Of a stretch of DNA of 64,000 bases, positions 45,344 through 54,240 are shown piece by piece. Origin of the DNA: Anaerosphaera aminiphila DSM 21120 (lineage in GTDB: Bacteria > Bacillota > Clostridia > Tissierellales > Peptoniphilaceae). Numbering within the stretch: position 1 is the first letter of the stretch; every line of letters starts with the position of its first letter. The notes under the pieces are model-generated. The model did no database searches. It had not been told where the DNA came from and was given only the letters and a program-made list of their open reading frames with translations. Location of the stretch: assembly GCF_900129925.1 (NCBI RefSeq), contig NZ_FQXI01000008.1, forward strand, positions 16,500 through 80,499, written 5' to 3'. The translations under genes and the position numbers were made by a program.

Positions 45344-46564
45344 CTATATAAAGTTCTTAAGTATTCCTGCAAATACTACAGATCCTATTGTAACTGTAGT
45401 AAATCCACCCACCAGCATCGTTGGCGACATCTTGTCTACTAAGTAGTCATATTCTTCTTGATTGGAAGCTTCCGCTTTTGCCGCTTCACCTGTTAATACA
45501 TAGTTTAGCGGGAACCCCACTAGGCAGTTTAGCCCAATTGCAAAGGCCATGTTCCAAGAAACCTTCAAAAACTTTCCTGCAAGTGATGAGAATATTCCCA
45601 TTCCCACAATTCCAATTCCCAAGTAGGCAATAATTATTGCTCCGGCTGAAAACACTTCTTGAGGAGAACTGTCTACCAGTCCACTTACTGCAGTAACTAT
45701 TGAACCTACCATAAATAATCCAAAGGCATTTGCCTTTTGTAGTGCTTGAGTTTCTAAAAATCCATATTCACTTCCCACTACTCCTAAAAACAGTGCAAAT
45801 ATAGTTGGGGATATTGAAAAGCTAATTCCTGCTGCCCCAAATAGTACACCCGAAAATTTAGATAGTACAACTCCTATAGCTGCAAGAAGTCCCAACTTTG
45901 CCAAAATCATATTGTCAGTGTTGTACTTTTCAGGGATTCTAGGAAGTAATTGTTTTCCAACTTCAACTTCTTCATTTCCCGCCACTATTCTATCTCCACC
46001 TCTATAGCCCACCAGTAGAGTCCTAGCTTCTTTTTTTAACAGTGTCGGTATTAAAAAATAAGCCGGAAAACTTTGAAGTGCCAAAGTTAAAAGTGCAATA
46101 GTAGATAAATCTTGTCTTCCAAGAGCCAGTGCCGCTTTAGACATCTCAAAAGCTGCAACAAATCCTCCTGTTATTGGAGGGGCTACTACTACAGATTGTT
46201 CAAATCCGAAAAGTGCAGTTCCTATTGTAAGTACAGTTGCCCCAACACCTACAATTGCCGAAACTCCAATTACCACTGTCTTCCACTCTCTTTTTAAGTC
46301 TCTAATTTTTAGAGAGCTTCCCATATTTACTACTATTACCACTATTACCATATCTAGAAAATATGATGAGAATCCTGCTAATTCAATTATTTCCTTTGGA
46401 AGCACTTCTGTCCACACGCCTATTAAAATTAACATTACAAATATAAAAATAGATGGTATTAATGCCTTTGTCTTTGTTGCTACAACATCTCCAAGCGCTA
46501 AAAATAAAAGTACCACAAAAAATGCAACGGCAGGATGAGTTATTATTTCTCTATACATTTCCAT
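45344..46564 (-). CDS. Multi-spanning membrane transporter, family uncertain
   Basis: 406 residues with about ten to twelve hydrophobic helices in two halves: LALGDVVATKTKALIPSIF, VVNMGSSLKIRDLKREW, PPITGGFVAAFEMSKAALALG and a closing half with PTIFALFLGVVGSEYG. The Gly-rich PPITGG and NMGSSL loops recall secondary carriers such as the GltS (glutamate/Na+) group, but I cannot assign the family firmly. A cytoplasmic loop (about 205-225) is charged. GGGGG precedes the ATG. It is single; the preceding gap (46565-46789) shows only AT-rich DNA. Confidence 0.75.
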   Translation of the reverse strand: MEMYREIITHPAVAFFVVLLFLALGDVVATKTKALIPSIFIFVMLILIGVWTEVLPKEIIELAGFSSYFLDMVIVVIVVNMGSSLKIRDLKREWKTVVIGVSAIVGVGATVLTIGTALFGFEQSVVVAPPITGGFVAAFEMSKAALALGRQDLSTIALLTLALQSFPAYFLIPTLLKKEARTLLVGYRGGDRIVAGNEEVEVGKQLLPRIPEKYNTDNMILAKLGLLAAIGVVLSKFSGVLFGAAGISFSISPTIFALFLGVVGSEYGFLETQALQKANAFGLFMVGSIVTAVSGLVDSSPQEVFSAGAIIIAYLGIGIVGMGIFSSLAGKFLKVSWNMAFAIGLNCLVGFPLNYVLTGEAAKAEASNQEEYDYLVDKMSPTMLVGGFTTVTIGSVVFAGILKNFI

Positions 46565-46789
46565 AATTTTACCCCCTCATTATCTATTTTATAATTAACA
46601 GTACTGTGTAAATAAAACTAATTCCCCCCTCTTCAAAACCTTTAAACAGCCCTTAATTAATTATAATTAGATATTAGTGTATCACAAATACAATATTTTT
46701 CCAGTTTAATTTAGTATCGAAATGGTAAATTTACATTCTTTTTTATATACACTATTTTAACTTTAAAATATAAAAATAAATATAACAAA

Positions 46790-46813
46790 AGCCCTTAGAA
46801 TTAACTAAGAGCT
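46790..46813 (-). terminator. Terminator of the tpx-pncA-rlmH operon
   Basis: AGCCCTTAG (46790-46798) pairs with CTAAGAGCT (46805-46813) with one G-T pair; minus-strand T-rich tail. Confidence 0.75.
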
Positions 46814-46831
46814 CTTACTATATCTTTAATT

Positions 46832-47311
46832 TTACTTGTGATAGGGATAGTTATTTATTATTCTAAATGCTCTATATACTTGCTCTAACAGTATTAGCCT
46901 CATCAATTGATGGGGAAATGTCATAAGTGAAAATGAAAGCGAAAAGTTTGCTCTCTTTAGCACTTTTGCTGCAAGTCCGTTTGAACCTCCGATTATAAAG
47001 TCAATTGTGGAGTGCCCACTTATTTGAGTGAATTTTATTCTCTGAGCAAATTCCACAGAGGAAAGTTTCTTTCCCTTAATATCAAGGGCAACTACATAGT
47101 CACTTTCTTTAATTTTCTTTAAAATTCGCTCTCCTTCTTTGCATTTTACAATTTCAATTTCACTTTCTGAGAGATTCTCAGGTGCACTTTCATCTGCAAC
47201 TTCAATTATATTTACCTTTGCATGAGGGGTAAGTCTTTTTATAAATTCATCAATTCCCTCTTTAATATAACTTTCCTTTACCTTGCCAACAGCTATAATG
47301 TTAATATTCAT
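46832..47311 (-). CDS. rlmH: 23S rRNA (pseudouridine1915-N3)-methyltransferase RlmH
   Basis: 159 residues, normal length, SPOUT fold. FIIGGSNGL is the AdoMet knot loop and SFSLMTFPHQLMRLILLEQVYRAF with the terminal NYPYHK is diagnostic of RlmH. It methylates pseudouridine 1915 in helix 69 of 23S rRNA. Overlaps pncA by four bases (ATGA). Confidence 0.96.
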   Translation of the reverse strand: MNINIIAVGKVKESYIKEGIDEFIKRLTPHAKVNIIEVADESAPENLSESEIEIVKCKEGERILKKIKESDYVVALDIKGKKLSSVEFAQRIKFTQISGHSTIDFIIGGSNGLAAKVLKRANFSLSFSLMTFPHQLMRLILLEQVYRAFRIINNYPYHK

Positions 47312-47859
47312 TTAAATTTTATGCCTCTATTCTTTAGATCTATAACATTTTCTTCATGATCTCTTTCATTGACATAGCCTGTTCCCTTTAAATAAAAGCT
47401 AACATTTTTATTGTTCTTTTGAAATTCCAGTATCGTCTCTCTTACACAGTATTCGCTGGCAAGTCCACAAATAACAAATTCCTCTGACTCAATTTCACTA
47501 ATGCTATTACCTCTACTGTCTTTAGCATAGTAAGCTGAGTACTCTTCAATGTCGTCATTTAAACCTTTTTTGTAAATATTTTCAGCTTGCGGTTTAAATT
47601 TTATCTCTTCTATTTTTTCAAACTCTTGGGATAAAAAGGAACCTTCTTCTTCAGCGACACAGTGCACCGGCCAAATTCCACCATTTATTTCAAATGACTT
47701 GTTATTTGGCGAATGGTAGTCCATGGAATAAACAACTCTATCATAGAGATTTTTATTTATTTCACTGACTATGTTCTCTACTGCCTCTTTAGACTTTAAA
47801 CAAGCAAGACTGCCACTTATAAAATCATTTTGACAATCTACTACAACTAAGGTTTTCAT
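47308..47859 (-). CDS. pncA: Isochorismatase-family hydrolase, probable nicotinamidase
   Basis: 183 residues. VVVDCQNDFISGSLA carries the catalytic Asp; the metal-site D-x-H pattern is seen in MDYHSPNN; the nucleophile is Cys in CGLASEYCVRET. This trio and length match nicotinamidase (PncA), converting nicotinamide to nicotinate for NAD salvage. A different amidase of the same family is possible. Ten bases after tpx on the same strand. Confidence 0.85.
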   Translation of the reverse strand: MKTLVVVDCQNDFISGSLACLKSKEAVENIVSEINKNLYDRVVYSMDYHSPNNKSFEINGGIWPVHCVAEEEGSFLSQEFEKIEEIKFKPQAENIYKKGLNDDIEEYSAYYAKDSRGNSISEIESEEFVICGLASEYCVRETILEFQKNNKNVSFYLKGTGYVNERDHEENVIDLKNRGIKFK

Positions 47860-47868
47860 AATCTTCTC

Positions 47869-48369
47869 CTAAATTAGCTCTTTTAATTTTTCCAATGCTT
47901 TATCAAAGTTTACTTCATGAGTTACTTCTTCTACATATTCAACATATGCTATCTTACCACTTTTATCTACAATTACAATACCCCTTGATAATAGTTTTAA
48001 TTCATCTATTAAAAATCCATATTTCTTGCCAAAATCGTGATCTCTATAGTCTGAAATTACTATTGCACTGTCTATTCCCTCTACTCCGCAAAATCTCTTT
48101 TGTGCAAATGGTAAATCCACTGAAACAGTTACGATTGCAACGTCATCTCCAAGTTTAGAAGCTTCTTCATTAAAGAACTTTGTTTGAATAGAACAAACAC
48201 CTGTATCTATTGATGGAACTACTGAGTAAACTATTGTCTTTCCCTTTAAGCTCTTAGAGTCAAACTCTGATAAATCCAAGTTAACTGCCTTAAAATCAGG
48301 TGCCACCTCTCCTACTGCTACTTGATTTCCCACTAGTGTTACTTCATCGCCGCCAAATTTTACTTTCAT
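47869..48369 (-). CDS. tpx: Thiol peroxidase (Tpx)
   Basis: 166 residues, atypical 2-Cys peroxiredoxin. The peroxidatic Cys is in PSIDTGVCSIQT (usual PSLDTPVC), and the resolving Cys in AQKRFCGVEGI. Reduces hydrogen peroxide and organic peroxides, using thioredoxin; useful to an anaerobe exposed to oxygen. GGAGG precedes the ATG. First gene of tpx-pncA-rlmH. Confidence 0.95.
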   Translation of the reverse strand: MKVKFGGDEVTLVGNQVAVGEVAPDFKAVNLDLSEFDSKSLKGKTIVYSVVPSIDTGVCSIQTKFFNEEASKLGDDVAIVTVSVDLPFAQKRFCGVEGIDSAIVISDYRDHDFGKKYGFLIDELKLLSRGIVIVDKSGKIAYVEYVEEVTHEVNFDKALEKLKELI

Positions 48370-48542
48370 AATTGTTACCTCCTAATTTATTAAATTAATT
48401 TTAATTAAACCTACGCATATACATAAGTAGTATACCCAACTTTTTCTAAAACCTTAACTTTCAAATTCTTAAAATTGTGTAACTTTTTAAATCTAGACAA
48501 CAATGATATAATACCTTTAGTACAAATTTAGGAGTGAAGTTA

Positions 48543-49718
48543 ATGAAATATAAACACAAGGCAGTGGTTCTTGGCTCTAATTACTATGTGGGACTTGGAG
48601 TTATAAGAAACCTTGGAAGAAACGGCGTTAAAGTAGTAACTGTAGACTATGCAGACTCTAATTACGGCGTTTCAAAATATGTAAAAGAAAGATTAATTGC
48701 ACCTCACTATAAAGACCAAGAGCAGGAATTAGTTGAGTTTTTAATTGACTACTCTACAAAGCAAGCTCACAAACCTGTACTCTTTCCCACAGCTGATTTA
48801 TATGTGGAATTTATGGAAAACAACTTTGACGCTTTAAAAGAATATTATCTGTGGCCTAATGAACAAAAGGGTTTACTTGCAAGTTTAATGGACAAGGAAT
48901 CTCTTTTACAATATACTGAGCCACTTGGAATAAAAACACCTGAAATTATTTCAATGGATACGGAAAATTTATATTCAAAAGTTACAGAAGAACTTGGATA
49001 CCCTTGTATTGTAAAACCTAAGGATTCAATGCCCTTTGTAAATATGTATAGAAGCAAAGTTTTCTTTATTAACTCTGAAGAAGAGCTAATTGAAAAAATT
49101 GAAATGTGTAAGAGAGACGGACAGGAAGTCTTCGTTCAAAAAATAGTAAAGGGTCCTGAGACAAATTGCTATTCCTTTGACGTATATATGGATAGAGATC
49201 AAAATGTAGCAAGTTATATGACTACAAATAAAATACGTCAATGGCCTATAAATTTTGGCGCCAGTACCTATGCTAAGCAGCATTATATTCCAGAGCTATA
49301 CGATATTTGTGTACCTCTTTTTAAAGCTGTAAAGTACAGAGGATTTGCCGAAGTTGAACTAAAAAGAGATGAAAAAACAGGTACTATTTACTTAATAGAA
49401 GTAAATGTAAGATTTGTAAACTTTGTCGAACTTCAATGTGCCATGGATATGAACACACCTATGATGTACTTCCTAGACTCCATTGATGAGCCCTTTGAGG
49501 GACCAAAAATTGAAGAGGACAGAGAAGTCTATTGGAAATACAAATACGAAGATATATCAGCTATTAAAAAATATTTAAATACAAAACAAATGACCCTTGG
49601 AGAGGTAGTAAAAGACTACAGATTTAAAAAAGTAAACTCTACTTGGGCTTGGGACGATCCGCAACCCGGCTGGACATTTTTTAAATGGGCCATCAGCCAT
49701 AAATTTAAAAGGAGTTAA
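48543..49718 (+). CDS. ATP-grasp ligase, D-aspartate-ligase/carboxylate-amine ligase-like
   Basis: 391 residues. N-terminal Rossmann-like domain (VVLGSNYYVGLGVIRNLGRNG), then an ATP-grasp fold: CIVKPKDSMPF (ATP Lys), VQKIVKGPE and IEVNVRFVNF (Mg-binding Glu/Asn). Layout and length resemble the Asl D-aspartate ligase family that attaches D-Asp to the peptidoglycan stem Lys; other carboxylate-amine ligases are possible. A GTG at 48534 overlaps the GGAG site, so ATG 48543 is the start. TATAAT at 48507-48512 may be the -10. One base before the amidotransferase-like gene. Confidence 0.8.
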   Translation: MKYKHKAVVLGSNYYVGLGVIRNLGRNGVKVVTVDYADSNYGVSKYVKERLIAPHYKDQEQELVEFLIDYSTKQAHKPVLFPTADLYVEFMENNFDALKEYYLWPNEQKGLLASLMDKESLLQYTEPLGIKTPEIISMDTENLYSKVTEELGYPCIVKPKDSMPFVNMYRSKVFFINSEEELIEKIEMCKRDGQEVFVQKIVKGPETNCYSFDVYMDRDQNVASYMTTNKIRQWPINFGASTYAKQHYIPELYDICVPLFKAVKYRGFAEVELKRDEKTGTIYLIEVNVRFVNFVELQCAMDMNTPMMYFLDSIDEPFEGPKIEEDREVYWKYKYEDISAIKKYLNTKQMTLGEVVKDYRFKKVNSTWAWDDPQPGWTFFKWAISHKFKRS

Positions 49719-49719
49719 T

Positions 49720-50421
49720 ATGAAACCGCTAATTGCAATTACACCAAGAGTTGACACTTTTTGGGAAGATATAAACATGAACAGTGATTTTTTTAATTTC
49801 TTAGAAGAACTAGGTGCAACGCCTATTATACTAAGTTATAACTACGATGAAGAGTCCATTGACACAGTCTTAAATAAAATTGACGGTATAGTATTTACCG
49901 GCGGACACGATATAAATCCAATTTACTATGGAGAATTTCCAAATAAAAAATGCTTCTCCCTTAGTCCAAAGAGAGATGTATTTGAATTTGACATTTTAAA
50001 GAAAGCTTTAGATGGAGATATTCCCATACTTGCCATTTGCAGAGGAATGCAAATGTTAAATATTGTAAAAGGTGGTTCACTTTATCAAGATTTAGAAACA
50101 GAATATGAAAATCCATTAGATCACACTCAAGGCGAACCCTTTAGCAATACTTTTCACAAAGTTGAAATAATTAAAGACAATTTTTATGGAAAATTATTTA
50201 AAGATACGTCTATAGAAGTTAACTCTCTTCATCACCAAGCAGTTAAAAAATTGGGAGATGACTTAAAAGTTTTTTCTAAGTCATCTGATGGAATAGTTGA
50301 GGGAATATATTTAGAAGATAAAAAATTTGTATGTGGAGTTCAATGGCATCCTGAATACCTATACAAAAAATCTGAAATTCAAAGAGATTTTTTAACTGAA
50401 TTTATTAATTCATGTAAATAA
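49720..50421 (+). CDS. Class I glutamine amidotransferase-like (PuuD/gamma-glutamyl hydrolase type)
   Basis: 233 residues. FTGGHDINPIYYGE, the nucleophile Cys in AICRGMQMLN, and HHQAVKKLG plus VQWHPE (catalytic His and Glu) are the C26-peptidase/PuuD signature. These enzymes hydrolyse gamma-glutamyl bonds (gamma-Glu-GABA and others). It starts one base after the ATP-grasp gene and its stop abuts the next start, so the three genes form one unit. A ligase paired with a gamma-glutamyl hydrolase suggests making and trimming a small peptide (inference). Confidence 0.88.
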   Translation: MKPLIAITPRVDTFWEDINMNSDFFNFLEELGATPIILSYNYDEESIDTVLNKIDGIVFTGGHDINPIYYGEFPNKKCFSLSPKRDVFEFDILKKALDGDIPILAICRGMQMLNIVKGGSLYQDLETEYENPLDHTQGEPFSNTFHKVEIIKDNFYGKLFKDTSIEVNSLHHQAVKKLGDDLKVFSKSSDGIVEGIYLEDKKFVCGVQWHPEYLYKKSEIQRDFLTEFINSCK

Positions 50422-51177
50422 ATGGAAAATACTAAGATAACACATAAAAAAACCTTAGATGCCTTTCATTTAAAATTAATAGCCATAATTGCAATGCTGT
50501 TAAATCACATTGGCAGTGGATTTCAAATAGGTCTTTCGCATCCGTGGATATACTTATTTACAGAGACTATAGGAAAATTGACATTTCCAATTATGGCCTA
50601 TTTACTGGTTGAGGGATTTTACCACACAAGAAATTTAAAAAAATATATTCTAAGACTTGCGTTGTTCTGGATACTTTCAATAGTTCCCTTTCACATTTAT
50701 TTTTTTAACAATTGGAATTTTACATTCTTAGACTTATTTAACAATGTGCTATTTACACTACTTGTAGGTTTAATAATGATAGTACTATGTGAAAAGACGG
50801 AAAATTCACTTTTAAGGTTTTGCATTGTAGTATTTTCTATGTTCTTAACTGTAAATTCTGACTGGAGCTTAGTTGGAGTTTTAATTATTTTTTGGTACTA
50901 CAATATTAAAGACGAGAAAAAAAGAATAATGATGCCTTCTATTTATATTGCTCTGCCATTTCTTTTAATTACAGTAATTGCCAAAGTGGCAGACCCTTCA
51001 TTTAGTAATTTGTTTTTTATTGAGGGAGTTGGAATGCTTGGAATGTTTTTAACTATTCCACTCTTGCTTAAATATAGTGGCAATCGAGGATATTCACCAA
51101 AGTGGGTTAAATATGGATACTACTTATTCTATCCACTGCACTTAACAGTACTTTATATAATTAGATATTTCATTTAA
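50422..51177 (+). CDS. TraX-family membrane protein
   Basis: 251 residues, about eight hydrophobic helices, opening with LDAFHLKLIAIIAMLLNHIG and closing with YYLFYPLHLTVLYIIRY, the TraX pattern. TraX of F plasmid acetylates pilin; chromosomal Firmicute members have no proven role and probably acylate an extracytoplasmic product. Starts directly after the amidotransferase-like stop. Followed by a terminator. Confidence 0.88.
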   Translation: MENTKITHKKTLDAFHLKLIAIIAMLLNHIGSGFQIGLSHPWIYLFTETIGKLTFPIMAYLLVEGFYHTRNLKKYILRLALFWILSIVPFHIYFFNNWNFTFLDLFNNVLFTLLVGLIMIVLCEKTENSLLRFCIVVFSMFLTVNSDWSLVGVLIIFWYYNIKDEKKRIMMPSIYIALPFLLITVIAKVADPSFSNLFFIEGVGMLGMFLTIPLLLKYSGNRGYSPKWVKYGYYLFYPLHLTVLYIIRYFI

Positions 51178-51181
51178 AATA

Positions 51182-51209
51182 AAAAAAAGAGCAAATTTGC
51201 TCTTTTTTT
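51182..51209. terminator. Bidirectional terminator after the traX-like gene
   Basis: AAAAAAAGAGCAAA and TTTGCTCTTTTTTT form a 14-bp palindromic hairpin; can serve both convergent genes. Confidence 0.9.
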
Positions 51210-51258
51210 ATTCTTTATAGAATTTTAGTTTTACTTTTAATTTTCATATAAGTTATAT

Positions 51259-52611
51259 TTAATCTGCATTTTTATGTTGTAGTTCATATTCTTTTTCTTC
51301 AGGTGTTCTTAACAGTCCAAAATGTATAGTTGCAAGTGTGGCTATTATTAAAGCAAACATATAGAATGAATATTTTAATACTTCAATAGGTGATACTCCC
51401 GATAGTCCCGTTACTATTAACATTCCTCCATCATGAGGGCATAGTGCCAAGAATGCACAGGCAAATATGTCAAGTAAACTTGCTATACGCTTAGGTGCTA
51501 TATGGTACTGCCCACCTATTTCTTTTGCAATTGGTGCTGAAATTATAATTGCCAAAGTGTTGTTAACTAGTGAAATAGATAGCAGTCCTGATAAAAATGC
51601 TATACCGTATTCTGCTCCCTTTCTATCCTTAATCTTAGATGTAATTTTTCCAATTAACCAGTCAATTCCACCATATTCTTTTATAAGTCCAATTAATCCG
51701 GATATTAGTATTGCTATTATTGTAATACTGAACATATCCTCCATTCCACTTCCTATAGATTGAACATATTCAAAAAATCCTACTGAACCTGTAGCAAGTC
51801 CTATTACTCCACACATTACAATTCCAATAAATAGTACTCCTGCCACATTAAAACCCATTAGAGCAGTTATTAATACTACAAAATATGGAATTATAAGTAT
51901 AACGCTATAACTAAGTGTCTCTTCAATTACTCCCGTTCCACCTACTATTGCATATAGTACCATTGCAACTACTGCAGCAGGAAGTGCAATAAAAAAGTTC
52001 ATTTTAAATTTATCTTTCATCTCAGCGCCTACTCCCTGAGTTGCAGCGATAGTAGTGTCTGAAATTACAGATAAGTTATCTCCAAAGTACGCTCCACCTA
52101 TTACAGCAGAACAGGCAATTGCCAAGTTTAAATTTCCCTTTGTGGCAACTCCTATTGCAATGGGAGCCATTGCCGCAATTGTTCCCATAGAAGTTCCTAT
52201 AGCTGTTGCTATAAAGCTTGATAGTAGAAATATTCCCGGCATTAATAGTGAAGGTGGTATAAAGTGCAGACCCATATTTACAATAGAGTCCATTCCACCC
52301 ATTGCCTTTGCTGCGCCTTGAAATCCACCTGCCAATAAATATATTAGCCCTATTAACATTACTCCAGGATTTCCTGCATTTACAGAGAATGCATCAATTT
52401 TATCAGATAGTTTCATCTTTGGATTCATAACAAGTGCTACAGCTATACCTATAAGTAAGGCAACGTGCCTTGGAAATTGTGAAAATGCATTGTCGTATCC
52501 AAGAACAGTAAACGTCAACCCACTTCCTATGTACAGTCCCAGAAAAACCAAAAGGGGTATAAATGCAGATAGTCCGTACTTTTTGTTTTCTGTGTTTTGA
52601 TTATTTGTCAT
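51259..52611 (-). CDS. NhaC-family transporter 2
   Basis: 450 residues, 11-12 helices, with GTSMGTIAAMAPIAIG, GAYFGDNLSVISDTTIAATQG and LLSISLVNNTLAIIISAP. It is clearly homologous to the transporter at 17152-18522 but has diverged throughout. Likely an Na+-linked antiporter or amino-acid/organic-acid carrier. The ATG at 52626 lies inside the GGAGGG ribosome-binding site; the ATG at 52611 has seven-base spacing and is preferred. The MalY/PatB-type lyase gene lies upstream on the same strand, again pairing an NhaC carrier with a sulfur amino-acid lyase. Confidence 0.88.
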   Translation of the reverse strand: MTNNQNTENKKYGLSAFIPLLVFLGLYIGSGLTFTVLGYDNAFSQFPRHVALLIGIAVALVMNPKMKLSDKIDAFSVNAGNPGVMLIGLIYLLAGGFQGAAKAMGGMDSIVNMGLHFIPPSLLMPGIFLLSSFIATAIGTSMGTIAAMAPIAIGVATKGNLNLAIACSAVIGGAYFGDNLSVISDTTIAATQGVGAEMKDKFKMNFFIALPAAVVAMVLYAIVGGTGVIEETLSYSVILIIPYFVVLITALMGFNVAGVLFIGIVMCGVIGLATGSVGFFEYVQSIGSGMEDMFSITIIAILISGLIGLIKEYGGIDWLIGKITSKIKDRKGAEYGIAFLSGLLSISLVNNTLAIIISAPIAKEIGGQYHIAPKRIASLLDIFACAFLALCPHDGGMLIVTGLSGVSPIEVLKYSFYMFALIIATLATIHFGLLRTPEEKEYELQHKNAD

Positions 52612-52643
52612 ATTAGTACCCTCCATATAATATTTTTATAATT

Positions 52644-52743
52644 AATATTAGGACAATTTGGAAATTTGTATATAGTAATTTAATATAATTACACTATTGT
52701 CTTAAATAAAAGTTTACTCTTTTCACAAATTGTGCCTAATATT
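52644..52743. repeat. Inverted repeats in the leader of NhaC transporter 2
   Basis: AATATTAGGACAATTTG (52644-52660) and, inverted, CAAATTGTGCCTAATATT (52726-52743) match at all but one position plus a one-base insertion. They could form a long-range stem in the mRNA leader or bind a regulator. The 216-bp gap between the genes holds no other feature. Confidence 0.5.
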
Positions 52744-52842
52744 TATATACTACTAAATAAAAATGTATAATACTATTAAAATATACTCTCACTTTAAATA
52801 GTATTTATATTTTTAAAATACTCTAAGCTAATAAAATTTTCA

Positions 52843-54033
52843 CTATTTTTGCTTTAACTTGTTTAATGCCCTATCTAATCTATTTAATTCTCTCTCTAGA
52901 GCCCACGTAGGAACAGCAAGATTTATTCTCTCATATCCACTTCCTTCTTCTCCAAAGACGCATCCCTCATCTGTAAAAAATTGTGCTTCCATGTGCAGAA
53001 ATTCTTCTAACTCTTCATTATTTAATCCAAGCCCTCTAAAATCCAGCCACTGTAAATAAGTTCCCTCAGATAAGTAAGCCTTTATTTCAGGGTGCTTTTT
53101 CTCAAAAAATGACTTAACCATTCTTTGATTGTGGTCTATTACTGAAATTAATTCATTTAACCATTCTTCACAGCTATTATATGCAAGCTCACATGCCTTG
53201 TATCCAAGTACGTTTAACTGTGTACTTCTCATTCTCTTTAATGCCTTTATATAAGGTTTTCTAATACTTTCGTTTCTAACTATTATATTTGACGTTGCCA
53301 AACCCGCTAAGTTAAATGTCTTTGATGGCGCAGTACAAGTTATTGTAATATTTTCAATGTCTTCTGAAATACTTCCCAATACAGTGTGTTTATATCCCGG
53401 CATTATTAAATCGTTCCATATTTCATCTGAAACTATTATAATATTATTTTCTATACAAATTTTACCAAGTCTTTCAAGCTCATCACGTGTCCACACTCTT
53501 CCAACAGGATTGTGAGGATTTGAAAAAATTAATAACTTATTATTTTCATCCTTTGCCAACTCTTCAAATTTATCGTAGTCTATTGTATAATATCCATCTG
53601 TTTCTATTAACGGACAGTTTACCAATGTTCTGTTGTTTGCATTTATCGCACTGGTGAATGGATAGTATACCGGTCTAAAGATTATTACTCCATCACCCTC
53701 ATTGGTAAAGGCATTTACTGCTCCATAAATTGCATTTATTACACCTGGAGTATTTACAATCCACTCCTCTTTTATATTGTAGTTGTGCTTTCTCTTTAGC
53801 CATGAAATAACTGATTCTACATATTCCGGATAGGATTGAGCGTATCCTAAGACAATTTCATCTAAATATTCTTTTAGTCCCTCTGTTATTTCCGGTGGAT
53901 TTTTAAATTCCATATCTGCCACAGATAGTGGAACTACATCTTCATCTACCTTTGAGTTCCAATCATACATTAACTCCCACTTTTCACAGCCTTTTTCTTT
54001 TCTTGATAGTAGTGTTTCAAAATCATGTTTCAT
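52843..54033 (-). CDS. MalY/PatB-type PLP C-S lyase/aminotransferase
   Basis: 396 residues, PLP fold type I. VVPLSVADMEF near the N-terminus is the MalY/PatB signature; SNPHNPVGRVW, VSDEIWNDLI and APSKTFNLAGL (PLP Lys) follow. Family members are cystathionine beta-lyases that release thiols from cystathionine or cysteine conjugates; MalY also has a regulatory role in E. coli. Divergent from the MarR regulator gene, with repeats between them. AGGAG precedes the ATG. Confidence 0.92.
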   Translation of the reverse strand: MKHDFETLLSRKEKGCEKWELMYDWNSKVDEDVVPLSVADMEFKNPPEITEGLKEYLDEIVLGYAQSYPEYVESVISWLKRKHNYNIKEEWIVNTPGVINAIYGAVNAFTNEGDGVIIFRPVYYPFTSAINANNRTLVNCPLIETDGYYTIDYDKFEELAKDENNKLLIFSNPHNPVGRVWTRDELERLGKICIENNIIIVSDEIWNDLIMPGYKHTVLGSISEDIENITITCTAPSKTFNLAGLATSNIIVRNESIRKPYIKALKRMRSTQLNVLGYKACELAYNSCEEWLNELISVIDHNQRMVKSFFEKKHPEIKAYLSEGTYLQWLDFRGLGLNNEELEEFLHMEAQFFTDEGCVFGEEGSGYERINLAVPTWALERELNRLDRALNKLKQK

Positions 54034-54056
54034 AATTTTCTCCTTACTTTAGACGC

Positions 54057-54110
54057 TTAACTATTAAGCTTATTAACTATTAAATGTAATATATCACTTT
54101 TACTGTGATA
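54057..54110. promoter_or_regulatory. Candidate operators between patB-like and marR genes
   Basis: TTAACTATTAA occurs twice as direct repeats (54057-54067 and 54073-54083), 16 bp apart, followed by the inverted repeat TATCAC-N7-GTGATA (54092-54110). They sit in the divergent intergenic region and are likely targets of the MarR protein. A related TAACTAGTAGTTAA lies just after the marR stop (54763-54776). Confidence 0.5.
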
Positions 54111-54240
54111 AATCAATAAATTATTAAATTATTTTTAAGTTTTTTAATTTTGGAGTTATTTAGACAATATAAATTTTAACACATCTATAAAATATGTGAT
54201 ATTATAATTGTTAATCTAATGAATTTAATGAGGTGGGATT

